From positions 265,501 through 329,500 of the forward strand of contig NC_080568.1 of the NCBI RefSeq assembly GCF_030253575.1: a stretch of DNA of 64,000 nt, read 5' to 3'. This DNA is from Rhododendron vialii. Lineage: Eukaryota > Streptophyta > Magnoliopsida > Ericales > Ericaceae. Within the stretch, counting starts at the first letter, position 1. Each line of letters starts with the position of its first letter. The position numbers were made by a program, and so were the translations under genes. The notes under the pieces were generated by a model. It did no database searches. It worked only from the letters and a program-made list of their open reading frames with translations, and was not told the DNA's origin. Below are positions 48,301-60,008 of the stretch, in pieces.

Positions 48301-50123
48301 TTGTCTACATTCCTGACCATCCTAATGGCCAGGAGAAAGTTCGTTAACATGTCCAATACTGTAAGAAGCCAAGTCACAGAGAATCAACGATCATAATGGC
48401 TTCAACAACTTGACCAGCTTATTTAGCAACTATCCAAAACATGTAGCATCTAAGTTGATCCACCTAGCAAAGACCCACCTTATTGATTTATGGCACCTCC
48501 ACCAATACAAGTTCTATCGTTCACAAACTTCAAGGAAATCAATACCTGTTTTAGTTAATAGCTTCAGGGAGTTAGGAATTTCAGACATCATTTGGAAAGT
48601 GCTTTTCATTTGGAAAACGTCTCATCAAAGACCAATACAAGAATATAAATAAATCAAATATGTGCAACACAATGGATATCTCGACATAAGATGAAGACAA
48701 ATATGAGGAACTCAATTCCAAGTGATAACTATTAATCACTATAAAGACAGTCAAAATATCGATCATTGATCATACCATAATGTACTTCCAGGAATGGGAA
48801 GGTCTTTATCATTAACAGTCGTGTGCAACGCTTGTAGAAGGCATTTGTCCAAAATTTCATCGACATCCTCAGTAGACAGAGTATGCTGGTCCTCAACATT
48901 TTTTTCATCAGTTGAAACATTTTCTGTTACTTTTAAAACAGCCACGTCCGCAACGAATTGATCGGAGATATCATTTTTCGAATCACTGTGCGTGGTTGAA
49001 GAAAGATCGAGGTCAGAGTGAGCATTTGTAACACTGCTACCCTCCCCTACTTCACTGTTGAGGTCATTCTGTTGATCAATTGAAGCATCAACTTCGCATG
49101 AATCAAAAGTCTGAGAAGCAGATGATAAAGAAGGATCCTCAATCACAACATCTTCTAGAAAACCAGCATTAGGAACACAATAACCTTCAACTGATGCCCT
49201 GGGAAAAGGAATTCCAGATAATTGCAGTGTCAGTTATATTTTAACTCCAACTGACATCTGAAGATGTGTCAAACGTGGTCCTATATTTACCAAAGTGTAT
49301 CTCGGTAGGAATGAGTTATTCGCAATGCCTTGCCACGCAAACCAGCTTTCAAAGCCTCCGTACTACTCATGGTGGTAGTCCCAACCTGAACAAAGGTAAA
49401 TCACTACTATCCATCAAATAATCTACAGAAGGATCAAAAGAAGAAAACCTACAGACTGACTTGTAAAATTTGGCCAGTGACAACTGTTCAAAGAGAAATA
49501 CTTCACAGGCTTACTGCAATAGGAGGCCAGTTCAAAAAAAAAAGGGGCTTACTGCAATTGGAGCCGGATTGCCAGGCACTTTCACTGCCCATGGTTCCCC
49601 GACTGCAAATGATGGTAGACCGTCTGCGGGTACATAAATGCCAGGGAACATTACATCTGCTCCTCCAATGATAAAACGAGAAACCTCACCCCCTTTCAGC
49701 ATAAATGCAGGCAAGAGTTCAGGGACCATCCAGAGAGCATAAACTGTCAGACAAAATAGGAAAACAAGTAACTTTCATCATTAAACTACCTCCCTTTCTT
49801 TTTTCCATCTGGGAGAAGCACATAACTTTCATGTATGAATTGGTACATAGAGTTAAGCATGACATATACAGCCTTTATCATGGTGATTTGATGGCCCAAA
49901 AAAGAGCATCAAAGTTAAAAGCTATTGCATAGAGGAACTTGAAACGAGCATCACAGTCAAGCATATAGACAGAAGATAAACCAACTGCTATAATGAGATA
50001 AGCTCATCAGCCTCGCCTTTCTTTAGAGCATCTCTTGTATGGTACTCATGACTCATGAAAGATCTTTGTGAACAGTTTATTTTTGTGTATGGTTGCCCAA
50101 CATTAATTTTAGAGCCTGGTTGC

Positions 50124-50173
<50 letters not shown>

Positions 50174-51732
50174 GAGTAATGGTCTCGAAACTCCCAACTT
50201 GTTTTTTGATAAGTTCAAAACTCCCAACTTGTAATCTACTTCCACAACCAGATAAGGTATTTTTCATTTATTTGCAGATGATTAAGTGTCTTTCACATAG
50301 CGCCTTGTGTGAAAATAAAGTTTGCACAACAAATTGCCCAGCTCTATGTAGATTCTAGTGACCTAAAAGACCAAAGATGTCAACACGAACAACAAAAGAC
50401 GCATTGCATATTTAGATCTCAAGTACCTGTGGGAAATACTTCAGTGCCTCGACCATCAACATCAAAAAACATTGGGAAGCCAGCCTCCAAACTATAAACA
50501 TGGACTCGATTTGGGAACTTTGAAACTGTTATCTCTACCTGAATGTCATTGTCATAAGCAAGATATTAGCACAAAACAAACACGTATTCAAGGCCACAAA
50601 TATTTTATCAGCCAAACACTAATGCGAAACATAAACATGGACATTATCCAAAGGATATTCTTCCTTGACAATGTTCCAACTCCCAGCCTAACTGCATTTA
50701 ATCTTTTGCCAAAATAACTATGAACCAAAACTCTCACTCGCATAACAAAGGTTTATAATATACCAGCACAAAACCATACCCAAAAGGCACTAAACAACTA
50801 AGTCCGTGAATCTGAAATCCCAAGTGAGAAACTTAAATAAATTCTTTTCCGATATAACGCCAATTAGTTCTACTACCCTTCTCTACGCCGCGAATTTGAT
50901 CCCTTAGTCATTTGCTCATTGGGATACTATAGAAAACAACTACTAAATACTCAAGAACTGGAATCTGGGCCTAGTTCCGGCATGGGTTTACTACGTACAA
51001 ACCAAAGGAACCAATTCAACGTAACAAGCCAAACACAAGAACTAGTGTTTACAGCAAAAAGAAAAAACAAGGGAACTAATTTATGCGTTTCTTCGGCTTA
51101 TGCATTTTTTTCCAAACACATACACGAGCAAGCATAACATGCGCGCACAGATATGTCTATGCACAGTGGACTACATACTACACAAATGTCTATCTGTTTC
51201 TTTTTTGCTTTAACATACTACTCCCTCTGTCCCAAAAAGACTGTCCGGTCAACAAAAACTAAAAAAACCCAAACTCTTTTGATAGATTACAAGAACTAAT
51301 TGTAGAGGCAAAAAGTTCGAATTCTTTTTTGAAAAAAAAAAACACTACATTAATTTTTAAGTTGTCATTTGCGGACCAAACACTGAATTTGGGACGGAGG
51401 TAGCACTATAAATGTTGATTGACAAACGAAAGTCTCACTCAATACAAATGGAGCAGAAATTATGACCCGTTTTGTTTCCTACGACTGATGGAAAAGAATA
51501 CAAAACGGGGGGGGGGGGGGGGAGAAACACAACATAGGTATCAATGTGAAAAGGTAGGTAGGAATGGGATTATTTATGTGGAAGGTGAATTAATTACCTT
51601 AGGAGGGAGTAAGGCGTCAATATAGGCATCGGATGCATTGGGAAATCGTTCTTTGATAGTTCTCTTCAACTTCTTACGGTCTGCGCCCGACAGTCTTTGC
51701 TGTGTCTTTGCCTCCACCGCCTTCTTGAACAT
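45345..51732 (-). CDS. EIF2D: Eukaryotic translation initiation factor 2D (ligatin)
   Basis: Eight exons (51598-51732, 50427-50538, 49553-49743, 49291-49385, 48776-49198, 47781-47889, 45858-46503 and 45345-45466) join in frame to 610 aa, close to the known family length. The start MFKKAVEAKTQQRLSGADRK is the eIF2D N-terminal signature. A PUA-like region follows at about 95-185 (PGIYVPADGLPSF, GNPAPIAVG, ALRITHSYRDTLW), then an acidic Ser-rich linker in exon 5. Next comes a winged-helix/SWIB-like part with ATLCDGLYKG and DLGPTFISRMQAHHRV. A C-terminal SUI1 domain lies at about 518-603 (ALKTIQLMTERRQGNKKVT, LSGLESFLLDP, VLIQGG). eIF2D can deliver tRNA to the ribosomal P site independently of GTP and helps recycle 40S subunits in the cytosol. 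I recall At1g71350 as the Arabidopsis counterpart. Introns carry (GA)n, a G16 run and a MITE. Confidence 0.93.
50126..50169. repeat. (GA)n microsatellite in eIF2D intron 2
   Basis: About 44 bases of GA within the intron between exons 2 and 3. Confidence 0.95.
51221..51403. mobile_element. Stowaway-like MITE in eIF2D intron 1 (~183 bp)
   Basis: The ends are CTCCCTCTGTCCC and, inverted, CTACCTCCGTCCC, with TA before the left end. The right boundary is slightly degenerate. A G16 run (51507-51522) lies 100 bp further along the same intron. Confidence 0.75.
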
Positions 51733-52095
51733 CTTTCCTTCTCGTCTCTCTCTCTCTCTAAAATCGAATAACTGAGAATGACGAGTGTTGTTACAGAAAT
51801 GGTGAATCGAAGTGAGGGAATGTTCTGGTACCGAATAAGGAAGGCCGGTGGAATCGAATCAGGATCCCACGTTGAGTTGAGATACACGTCGTAGTAATGT
51901 ATCCAGCCCAGCCCGATTGGTAAATAGGCTCGTGGGTCCATTCGGTTATGGTAGTCTGGCCTGGCCCAATAAAGTTTATGGCCTGGCCCGTAAATTGGCC
52001 AAGGCTTAGCAGCTTATTATTATGGCAAAGGTTACTGGCCCACTACCGTACTGTAGGGATTTTCTTTCATAAAACCGGTAAATTACCTTTTAGTA

Positions 52096-52309
52096 CTCCC
52101 TCCGTCCCAAAGTGTTTGTCCGGTCCGCAAAACGGGGTGTTAAAAATAATACAATTTTTGCAAAAAAAAATCAAAAGTTTTTTAACAACTTACTAGATAT
52201 CAATGAGTATTTTTAATTTGTGAAAAAAGTTTGAATTTTTTCTTGAAAAATTTGCATTATTTTTATCACTCCGTTTTGCGGCCGGACAATCATTTTGGAA
52301 CGGAGGGAG
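52096..52309. mobile_element. Stowaway-like MITE (214 bp)
   Basis: The ends CTCCCTCCGTCCCAAAGTGT and, inverted, CTCCCTCCGTTCCAAAATGA are well preserved and flanked by TA on both sides (52094-52095 and 52310-52311). It lies about 360 bp upstream of the eIF2D start codon. Confidence 0.88.
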
Positions 52310-53513
52310 TATAATTCAAGCCACGGTATCACTTGATATCACGCCAACTTGTGTACTTCTTGGATAATGTCTTAAGTAAGTACGATGTTTTTAAGGGAGA
52401 GAGATATAATGAAAAAGATTACTGTTATTATGCATTGATCGAGTAATGATTGATAAGCACGTCAATAGATATTTTAGCAAAAATAAGAATAAATACGTTT
52501 TAATTAACGACGACAATCTCCAATTAATGCAAGAAATTTCTATAAATTTAGGGGTGCATGTTTAGGCCTTTTGTCTAGGAATAACACAAGACTTGGAATT
52601 CCCAGATGAACGAAAACCGATGGAAGAATGGAAATGGAAAAAGGAAAGCAAGTAATATTACTGAAAGCAGCAAACCCTTGTACATGTCTAGGATGCATTC
52701 GAAAACTACAAAAACTTAAAAAAACTATTGAAGATTGTCGAGGTATGTAAGACAAATGACTCTTTCTTTCTTTTTCTTTTTCTTTCATTAATGTATACTA
52801 GCTTTTAGTATATGTCTCGCCGGCATATATCATGTGCACAAGTCAAGCTCTATTCAATTAAACAACCGAAATGTTAGAAAGTGACGGAAAAAGAAAAACA
52901 TCAATACTTAATAAGTTTGCATGTGTTTCATTTTTTCCTCAGAAATCTTTCACTATATTGTATAACTTTAAAACTTAGACAAATGCACATTTTCTTGTGA
53001 ATTTGTTGAACCATCTTCATAAAATGATAATTTCATAAATCTTCAGAAAAATGAATATTTCAAAATGTATTTGCAAATGTTTCGTCCTACTGATCAAGCC
53101 AAGCAAGAAAATAATTTCTTGTTCTTTTCTTCTCCTATATCTCTTTCACGCCACTTTCCATCCCCAAACGAGTAGTTGGCATATAGTATCAAATGGGCGT
53201 CCCGAGATGTTCTTCTTTTTTTTCCAATTTTTTTTTTTACTTGTGAGGTACTATATTTCTTGTACAGCAACAATAATACAATATACAACTAGGTCACAAA
53301 ATCCTTAGGAAGACCACCTGCTATAAATTATTGCTCTACACTCATGCTATCAATCATATATCGCTCCCATGAATTTTAGTAGTTTGAGATGTTTTCAAAA
53401 GACACTTTGAATTCGCGCTCACTGTTGCTAATCACACTGGTCCAATAGCATTCCTCCCATCCCATGTGTTTACACGAAAGCAAAGAGGGTTTGTGGTTGA
53501 ATCTAGCTATGTC
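52310..53513. other. Gene-free stretch
   Basis: The DNA is AT-rich with T and A runs near 52760-52790 and 53214-53240. No open frame here has a family signature, and I see no clear transposon ends. Confidence 0.5.
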
Positions 53514-54036
53514 CAGAGGAAGAGGGAGCATAGGACCAGGGGTCACGTGTCCTCCCTGAATTTTTGGATCATGTCACTATTACCCCTTTAGATGATATTT
53601 TCTTTCATTTTATTTTTTAAAAAATTACACTAGTTCCTCTTTATGTATAAAAATTACCGAACAAATCACTCATATGTTTACAAAAAATGAAAGCAACCCG
53701 TTAATTAATGTATTTTACAACCTCCTCTCTTTTAATTGTAGTTATTTGTCACACGACTAAAATAAGATTAGGCCTTTGATTATTTAGTTTTTGTACCTGA
53801 TCTCTATTAATTAAGTTGTGTTCTTAGATGCTTGGGACTTTGATTTATAATATAATTGTTAGGACTTTTCATTACGCTTTTGATTTCTTCAATTAATGGT
53901 GATTGTGTTGAAAGTATGGAACACATCTCTATAATTTAAGAAACTAATATCATATATGCTTAAATTGGGTAAATATTTTGAAGATTATGATTAAAAAAAA
54001 TGCCCCCTCTACACTTAATTTCTGACTCGGCCACTG
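53514..54036. mobile_element. hAT-type element (523 bp) inserted at a start codon
   Basis: The left end CAGAGGAAGAGGG and the inverted right end CAGTGGCCGAGTC form short weak TIRs. An exact 8-bp duplication, GCTATGTC, lies at 53506-53513 and 54037-54044. The interior is AT-rich and non-coding. The duplicated octamer contains the ATG of the acidic-repeat ORF that follows. Confidence 0.82.
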
Positions 54037-54039
54037 GCT

Positions 54040-54417
54040 ATGTCTTTAGCATTATTTTTCTTTCTTATATGCTTTGCTTTGTGTGCATGTTATATAGGAG
54101 TTGTTTCCGTGGCATTAAACGAGGTTAAGAAAGAGTTTACTGTTATCGGCAAGTTTGAAGAAGAACAAGTACTTATCAAGCAATTACGGAAGAAAACAAA
54201 AACGGAATTCTTGATCAAGGCCATTAATATCGTTGAACCAGAAGATGAAGATGATGATAAAAAAATAGGCAATTCGTCGCCGTCCTCATCCTCACCGCAT
54301 GAACATGAAGATCATAAGACTGGCTTAAAGCAATTGAAGGCCATCAATATCGTTGAACCAGAAGATGAAGATGATGATAAAAAAGTAGGCAATTCGTCGC
54401 TGTCCTCATCCTCATAG
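54040..54417 (+). CDS. Acidic tandem-repeat protein of unknown function, probably decaying
   Basis: A 125-codon frame starts at the ATG within the hAT target duplication. Residues 1-25 form a hydrophobic signal peptide or anchor (SLALFFFLICFALCACYIGV). A charged spacer follows (KKEFTVIGKFEEEQ, LRKKTKTEF). Then a 40-residue unit, KAINIVEPEDEDDDKK plus a Ser-rich part and HEHEDHKTGLKQL, begins at 54217 and repeats with an exact 120-bp period. In the second unit a codon change to TAG ends the frame. The third unit (from 54457) also has an indel that shifts the frame. I do not recognise the family. A secreted or anchored acidic protein, or a pseudogene of one, are both possible. The natural promoter and leader are cut off by the transposon. 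Confidence 0.45.
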   Translation: MSLALFFFLICFALCACYIGVVSVALNEVKKEFTVIGKFEEEQVLIKQLRKKTKTEFLIKAINIVEPEDEDDDKKIGNSSPSSSSPHEHEDHKTGLKQLKAINIVEPEDEDDDKKVGNSSLSSSS

Positions 54418-54548
54418 CATGAACACGAAGATCATAAGACCAGCTTAAAGCAATTGAAGGCTATTAATATCGTTGAACCAGAAAATGAAGATGAGATGAT
54501 AAAAGAGTAGGCAATTCGTCGCCGTCCTCATCCTCACAGCATGAACAC
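54217..54548 (+). repeat. 120-bp coding tandem repeat, about 2.8 copies
   Basis: Units start at 54217, 54337 and 54457 and agree closely. A displaced piece of a further unit (GAAGATCATAAGACCGGCTT, then AAAGCAATTGAAGG) sits at 55231-55267, beyond a transposon cluster, so the array was once longer and was split. Confidence 0.9.
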
Positions 54549-54579
54549 GAGGGCCTCATTCCACATTCTAAAATAAGTA

Positions 54580-54744
54580 ATGGTAGATTCATATGGGAAA
54601 TATTGTGGGAGAAATTTTGGTAGCTTGGTATCTTGCCAACTACAGTTTGGGATTTCTTAGGGTTGTCTCATCTATTTCCTTCTTCTTGTAATATTTTGTT
54701 ATATCAATAAAATATTACTTTCTTTGCTTTTCAAAAAAAAAAAA
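54580..54744 (+). mobile_element. Short retro-inserted sequence with poly(A) (165 bp)
   Basis: It is flanked by an exact 13-bp duplication, TCTAAAATAAGTA, at 54567-54579 and 54745-54757. It ends in A12 preceded by CAATAAAATATT, a polyadenylation-like signal. This is the signature of target-primed reverse transcription. It may be a 5'-truncated LINE end or a SINE; I see no tRNA-like boxes. Confidence 0.85.
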
Positions 54745-54870
54745 TCTAAAATAAGTACTTAAAAAATAAGGATCTATTTTCAAGCTTAAAAATAATAAGT
54801 TCATGAAAATAATTTTTCAATTTTTTTTTTGTAGGGTTTGATAGATCTCAAACAAGATCCATATTGCATA

Positions 54871-55142
54871 CTCACTTCGTCCCTTTTTTTGTGTCCAGTA
54901 TTCCATTTTGAGTTGTCCCTTAATAAGTGTCCATTTTGTAAAGTTAGGGGGATAAAAGTTGGTGTATTGTCTATTTTGTCCCTAAAAGTAGATTTTATTT
55001 TGAAAAGTTAGTGAGTAAAAGTGTAATGATGATGGGTAAGTAGGAAAAGTGGAGGAAAAAATTGATGTGAAAGGTGTAATGATGATGTCTTTTTAATAAG
55101 TTGGAGTTACGAAGCAGGACACTTAAAAAGGGACGGAGTGAG
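54871..55142. mobile_element. Stowaway-like MITE (272 bp), nested
   Basis: The ends CTCACTTCGTCCCTTTTTTT and, inverted, CTCACTCCGTCCCTTTTTAA are flanked by TA at 54869-54870 and 55143-55144. It is inserted inside the AT-rich host element. Confidence 0.88.
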
Positions 55143-55267
55143 TATTTTTTTATTTCAATATACCTATTATTTTTAAGTTTGAAAATTGAAATAAGTACTT
55201 TTTTTGAAGGAGGTAAACCGGAACACTACCGAAGATCATAAGACCGGCTTAAAGCAATTGAAGGCCT

Positions 55268-55781
55268 AAAGCAATCGGCAATTTAAAATCATGCTTTTCA
55301 CCAATAATTAACAATACACCTACAATTTTGTGTATATGATTTTTAGCTTTTTGAGGCACAAAATTATGGATTGAGAGATGCTGCTAAGTGGGCGAGCGAA
55401 CATGCTTAGAAGGGTACTCAAGTGTTGGACATTTGAAGCTTTTAGACATTAGACTGGTGATGCTCCACTAACCTTCTCTTCATAACACAATTTTCTTTTC
55501 ATTGAGTTAGTATAAAAGTGTCGATATCAATTTCATGGGGGTTTAATAATCTCAAGGAAATGTAAATGCAATTTATCATGCTTTTAGTCTTGAGATAGAT
55601 TTAAATTAAAAGCATGTACACCAATAAATAGGTAAACTAAAATCATGAACAGTGGATCTCGATCTTTTGTAATTTAGCTTGGATATTTTCTTTTCAAAAC
55701 ACTCCATGCTCTCTATTCTACCAATAATTTATTAAAATCTTTTTTCTTTTTATTTTTTCATACCTTACCCAATCTTAGAGG

Positions 55782-55846
<65 letters not shown>

Positions 55847-56537
55847 AAGGCATAAGAGAGAGAGAGGAGAGACAAGAAATAGTCACAATTGGTTGATCTA
55901 TGCCTATGTTATAGTTCTTAGCTTGAAATACCGAATCATTGTAGCAAAATTCGTTTGCTACCGGTTTACTTATTCTTGTGGTGTTGCATTTTTTCACTTT
56001 TGTTCTCTATTTTACCTAAAACCAAGTAATTACCGACCCTAGTGCACATGCTCCAAAACTTCCGATATTGTCTTTAACCCTCCAACTCAACGATATTGTC
56101 ATTAACCCTCCAACTCGATTTCATCCCATTTTCAACAGAATTCCTTTTTAGCGTCAGATAATTTCTTGCTTTCAGTGAACTCACTTTCACATTTGGATCA
56201 TCTCTAACTTTTCGAGGGCTTTTGATCCAGAAGCATATGAACTTTGTTTGTCGACAAATATTTGATTGGAATCTTCGGATACAATCTAGTAAGCCTATAA
56301 TATTAGATGAAAGAAATTCTAGTAACGAGTTTTTTCATGGCAACGACCATCATTTGTGCTGAAATAGTATGCTATGAAAATATATTCATCAAAACTTCAA
56401 AACATGAAAATTTCTTTCGGTTGCAATGTGGATCAACTGAGAGCCTCTATGCAGACTGCACTTGAGAAGTATTAAATCCAAAACAACAATGGCCACAAAA
56501 GATCCAAGCAACTAGCTTGAAATGGGCATTCACATAA
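55268..56537. other. Gene-free stretch before the SUN gene
   Basis: It contains a (GA)n tract at 55787-55838 and otherwise AT-rich sequence. The right part should hold the 3' UTR of the SUN gene. Confidence 0.5.
55787..55838. repeat. (GA)26 microsatellite
   Basis: About 52 bases of GA in gene-free DNA. Confidence 0.95.
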
Positions 56538-59500
56538 TTATATAGACAGGATGATAGTAACAATGCTACAGCTCAACAATAGACAAAACCAGGAAGAACT
56601 TATTGTACAAAAATTCCCGGGATTCCCTGATCTATAATAAATACTCAACACTATGCCTGTGAATACCTTAACAAGGGCTAACAAACCGAAAAATAAACAT
56701 ACAAGAAATATAACTATTCCCTTATTCTCCATATGTATTTGATTTGCTCGAACCTTTTCAACCTCCGACCTGCATCAAAATAAGGAAAAAAGCGATGAGC
56801 CTACAGCAGCAGGAATTGGATAAACCCAAGGGCAACCAAGTGAGGAATGACTACCATACCAATTGATAAAATCAACCCAAATTGCTCAATGTTTGTAGAA
56901 CTTACCATGCATTTTACACATTATGCTCGGAAATTCTTCATAGATATCTCCAATTATTGGGAGATCACAAAAGTTTAGGGTCATTGTCACCAATTCGATG
57001 GTAAATCAACCCACATTTCTACTCTTTGATACTCTTTCCCCTCTCCCAAATCCCTAATAATTCTAGATTTTACTATTTTCAAAGGCAGGGTCTTCTGTTA
57101 GCTCTACGCTCAATCAAAAGAAATATGAATTGCCACAGCCTAACCTAAAGACCTAGGAAATTGTATTATACATTCTGCACCACATTGTACCATTGCTTTC
57201 ATCCTTCAATATATCTACAAAGGGTTCTTCCATACTTGGTTCCTCTAACTGAACCATGTTTGCAGTCATAACTGGTAGAGTCACATGGTAAAAACACCTT
57301 TACTTCCAGCTTTCTCGCTCTGGCCTAAGAGAATCCAAATTCAACAGCATTGCGGATCTGCCTTTCTTGTTGGTCCAAGTTTTTTGACTAAATTCACAAG
57401 GGTCTTGCGCAGATAAGTTTTTTGACTACCTAACATCATGTGCTCACGTAAGGCGTATACATCAATAGTTGGCCAGTACGAACATCACCTTTCAAGTCAA
57501 CATTGGTCTACGACTGAATAAGAAAGGCTGCAAACTAGGTGCATAGCATGTCCTTGGTAGCCAAACTTTAAATCTTCAGCAGTTTGACTTGTGAATACAC
57601 TACGACTGCATGAAAAAATTGTCAACACAACTGGAAGTACAGAAACCAACCTGAGAACGGTATTGTCCCTGAGTATAATATCCAGCTGACTGGAAACGAG
57701 GGATTTCCAAGAAAGAAGATCACCAACTTCTTTACCCTGTAAGAGTATAAACATGTTACCAAAGTAACGGAACACATAGACAACTGCCAACCTATGATTA
57801 AACAACACAATAAAATCTTAATGCAAGAAGGCATAGAATTCACCTACCATGACCTCCTTGCTGTCAAAAAGACTCCTCATGTCCAATCTTATCTTCTCCA
57901 ACAGGACATCTTTCTCTTCTATTTCTTTGTCTAATTCTTTGAAAATGCTGCTATATCTGGAATTTAGTTTCTCCAGGTATCGCTCCAAAACTGACAAACT
58001 CAAATCCAACGTTCGAACTTTCTGCATTAGAATCTTCAAAACTGTGTCACCAGGCATCCTGCCGTTCTGCTGAAGACGTCTTTCCTCAACTGGATCAGGC
58101 ACATCAATAGCAGAAACCCCACGTTTCACATCAGAGGTGTCAAGATCAGGATCAGGCTCCACTTCGACATCAAAATCCGAATTCAAACCACCCCCACTGG
58201 AGACTGGATGGGAGGAAATTGGTTTCTGATCCCCACTTCGCTCTTCGGATAGGAACTCATTATCCTGGACAGAAATCAGATCCTCAAGCATCCTCTCAAC
58301 AGCATCAACTCCATAAACTTCCACGACACTCAGCGTGCAGTAGAACTCTGAACCATAATGTGTCAAAAGATTTAATTTCAGATACCTCACCCATTTTGGC
58401 TCCATGAGAACAAACCTTTGAGCATGCTTCACATTACCCGCAGTGAAATTACCAAGTTCAAACCATGTGTCAGTGGGATAAACCAAACTCCCACGCAGCT
58501 CAAAATCCTTCAAATTAGATGAGTAATGCTCAAAATTTGCTATTTCGATTGTGTCAACCAAAGTTTCTTCCGACAGTTCAATGATAACAAATTTCTCTTC
58601 AGCAGAACATGGACTCCGAAGATACTTGTCCTTGTCTTTGCACAAGATATTTGAGGCACCCTTGGCTTCCTTATTAAAACCCAAGACTTTCGCTCCCTTT
58701 GAAGAGGAAGCATAATTATACTCTCTGCCACCAGGCTCCACTCTGTGTATTATGCCTCCAGTCTGACCAGTTACAGTTCTACTTTTGGAATTAAAAGCTT
58801 TACTCTTAAATTCATCAAGATCCAAAAGCACAGGACGAGCGATCCTGTCAGCTTTTATAGCATCCCCTACAGATTTTGTTCCCCCATTCGTTCTCTCCAC
58901 CTCACCTTGCTCTTCAACAGTGACAAAATTAGTTGTACTCCTCCCTTCACTAACTTCTGATTGACCACCTGCACTCTTGGTTTCATCCTCATTCGTGAAA
59001 AAATTCTTACAAGCCTCCTCAGAATGAAGCACTTCAAAAGGACTTTCACCAACAGAACAAGAGCCCTTATCAAGTCCCAGCTCATCTTCATCCCAATTGC
59101 TTACACGACCAGGAAATTCTCCAGATCCATCTAAATCCAACAAACAAAAAGACAAAATAAGCTGTGTACAGTGAGTAGAGTAGATTCCATCAATTATCAC
59201 GGCGATCATGTCAAAGAAATAGAATATCTAACAACGAATATAGTCTGGTAAACCATGCTTCCAGAGAATTCATAAAGGAAGCTGGGATGACATGCGTGTA
59301 TGCACACCCTTCCCTATAGAAAACTGCCAGCTCCCCCTTCCACCATGCTTGCCTCCATCAGCCTCATTTTGGTCAACAAAAAGGGACAATTGGATAAGGG
59401 AAAACAGGAAAAGATGCTAACCCATCTATCTATCCATCCTAGCTATTGACCATAGCACTGATTTACCACAAAGACTGAGATGGTGAGGTACAAAACACAA

Positions 59501-60008
59501 GACCATTACAGTACCCCTAGAATCAATGAGCCAAGCAAAAAATCACCAAGATTATGGGCTGGTCATTCACAGGGGGACATACATGATGGGCTATAAAAAT
59601 TAAGCAAGAGACACGTTACAGTGTCTTTTGATATGATATATGAATATCAGTTGAACACTGGATATCTACACCCTGTCACTACAGGAAAGCAGCAGGCCAT
59701 AACACAAACAAAAGAAATGACTTATAAACAACCTAGAACATGAGGTATAATGTGTAATATAGCTCTATTACTGTTACATCCATGTTTTATTGGAAACCAA
59801 ATCTGCAAAGATACGATTGTTACACGAGAATTTCAGTTGAGAGAGACTGACCATCATAACCATCACTGCGACTGATCCATATATTCAAGAGGAAGACAAG
59901 CCCCCACATAAAAAGAAGAAGCGATAAAGAAACTGTAAACAAGTGATTCCTTCCAAGGATCTCATTCAAAGCTCTTCTATGCAGAAGAGCTTTACGTGAT
60001 CTCTGCAT
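56538..60008 (-). CDS. Mid-SUN domain nuclear envelope/ER protein (SUN3/SUN4-like)
   Basis: Five exon pieces (59852-60008, 57848-59130, 57651-57736 and 56538-56769, preceded by a 5' UTR exon ending at 60637) give a 585-aa protein starting [20 protein letters not shown]. One membrane segment lies at about 24-44. The SUN domain is at about 187-330 and includes [58 protein letters not shown] and [16 protein letters not shown]. An acidic spacer and a coiled coil (about 416-475) follow, and two C-terminal membrane segments lie at about 527-547 and 562-585. A central SUN domain with three membrane spans defines the plant mid-SUN group (Arabidopsis SUN3/4/5), which sits in the ER and nuclear envelope and can join LINC complexes. 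I recall At1g71360 as SUN4. All coding junctions are GT-AG and in frame. Confidence 0.93.

Larger units (their letters stand above)
54551..55220. mobile_element. AT-rich MITE-like host element, split by two insertions
   Basis: The left end GGGCCTCATTCCACATTCTA, then AAATAAGTACTT, and the right end, reading inward GTTCCGGTTTACC and then AAAGTACTTATTTCA, match the style of the element at 15580-15712. It carries a poly(A)-tailed insert (54580-54744) and a Stowaway-like element (54871-55142), and interrupts the 120-bp repeat array. The outer boundaries are approximate. Confidence 0.55.

Noticed and set aside
51507-51522. G16 run in eIF2D intron 1 as a regulatory quadruplex
   Set aside because: It lies on the plus strand, so the eIF2D pre-mRNA carries C16. 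Nothing supports a regulatory role.
58219-58407. Plus-strand frames within the SUN, eIF2D and GDPD4 loci
   Set aside because: They are antisense shadows of real exons, with no independent evidence.
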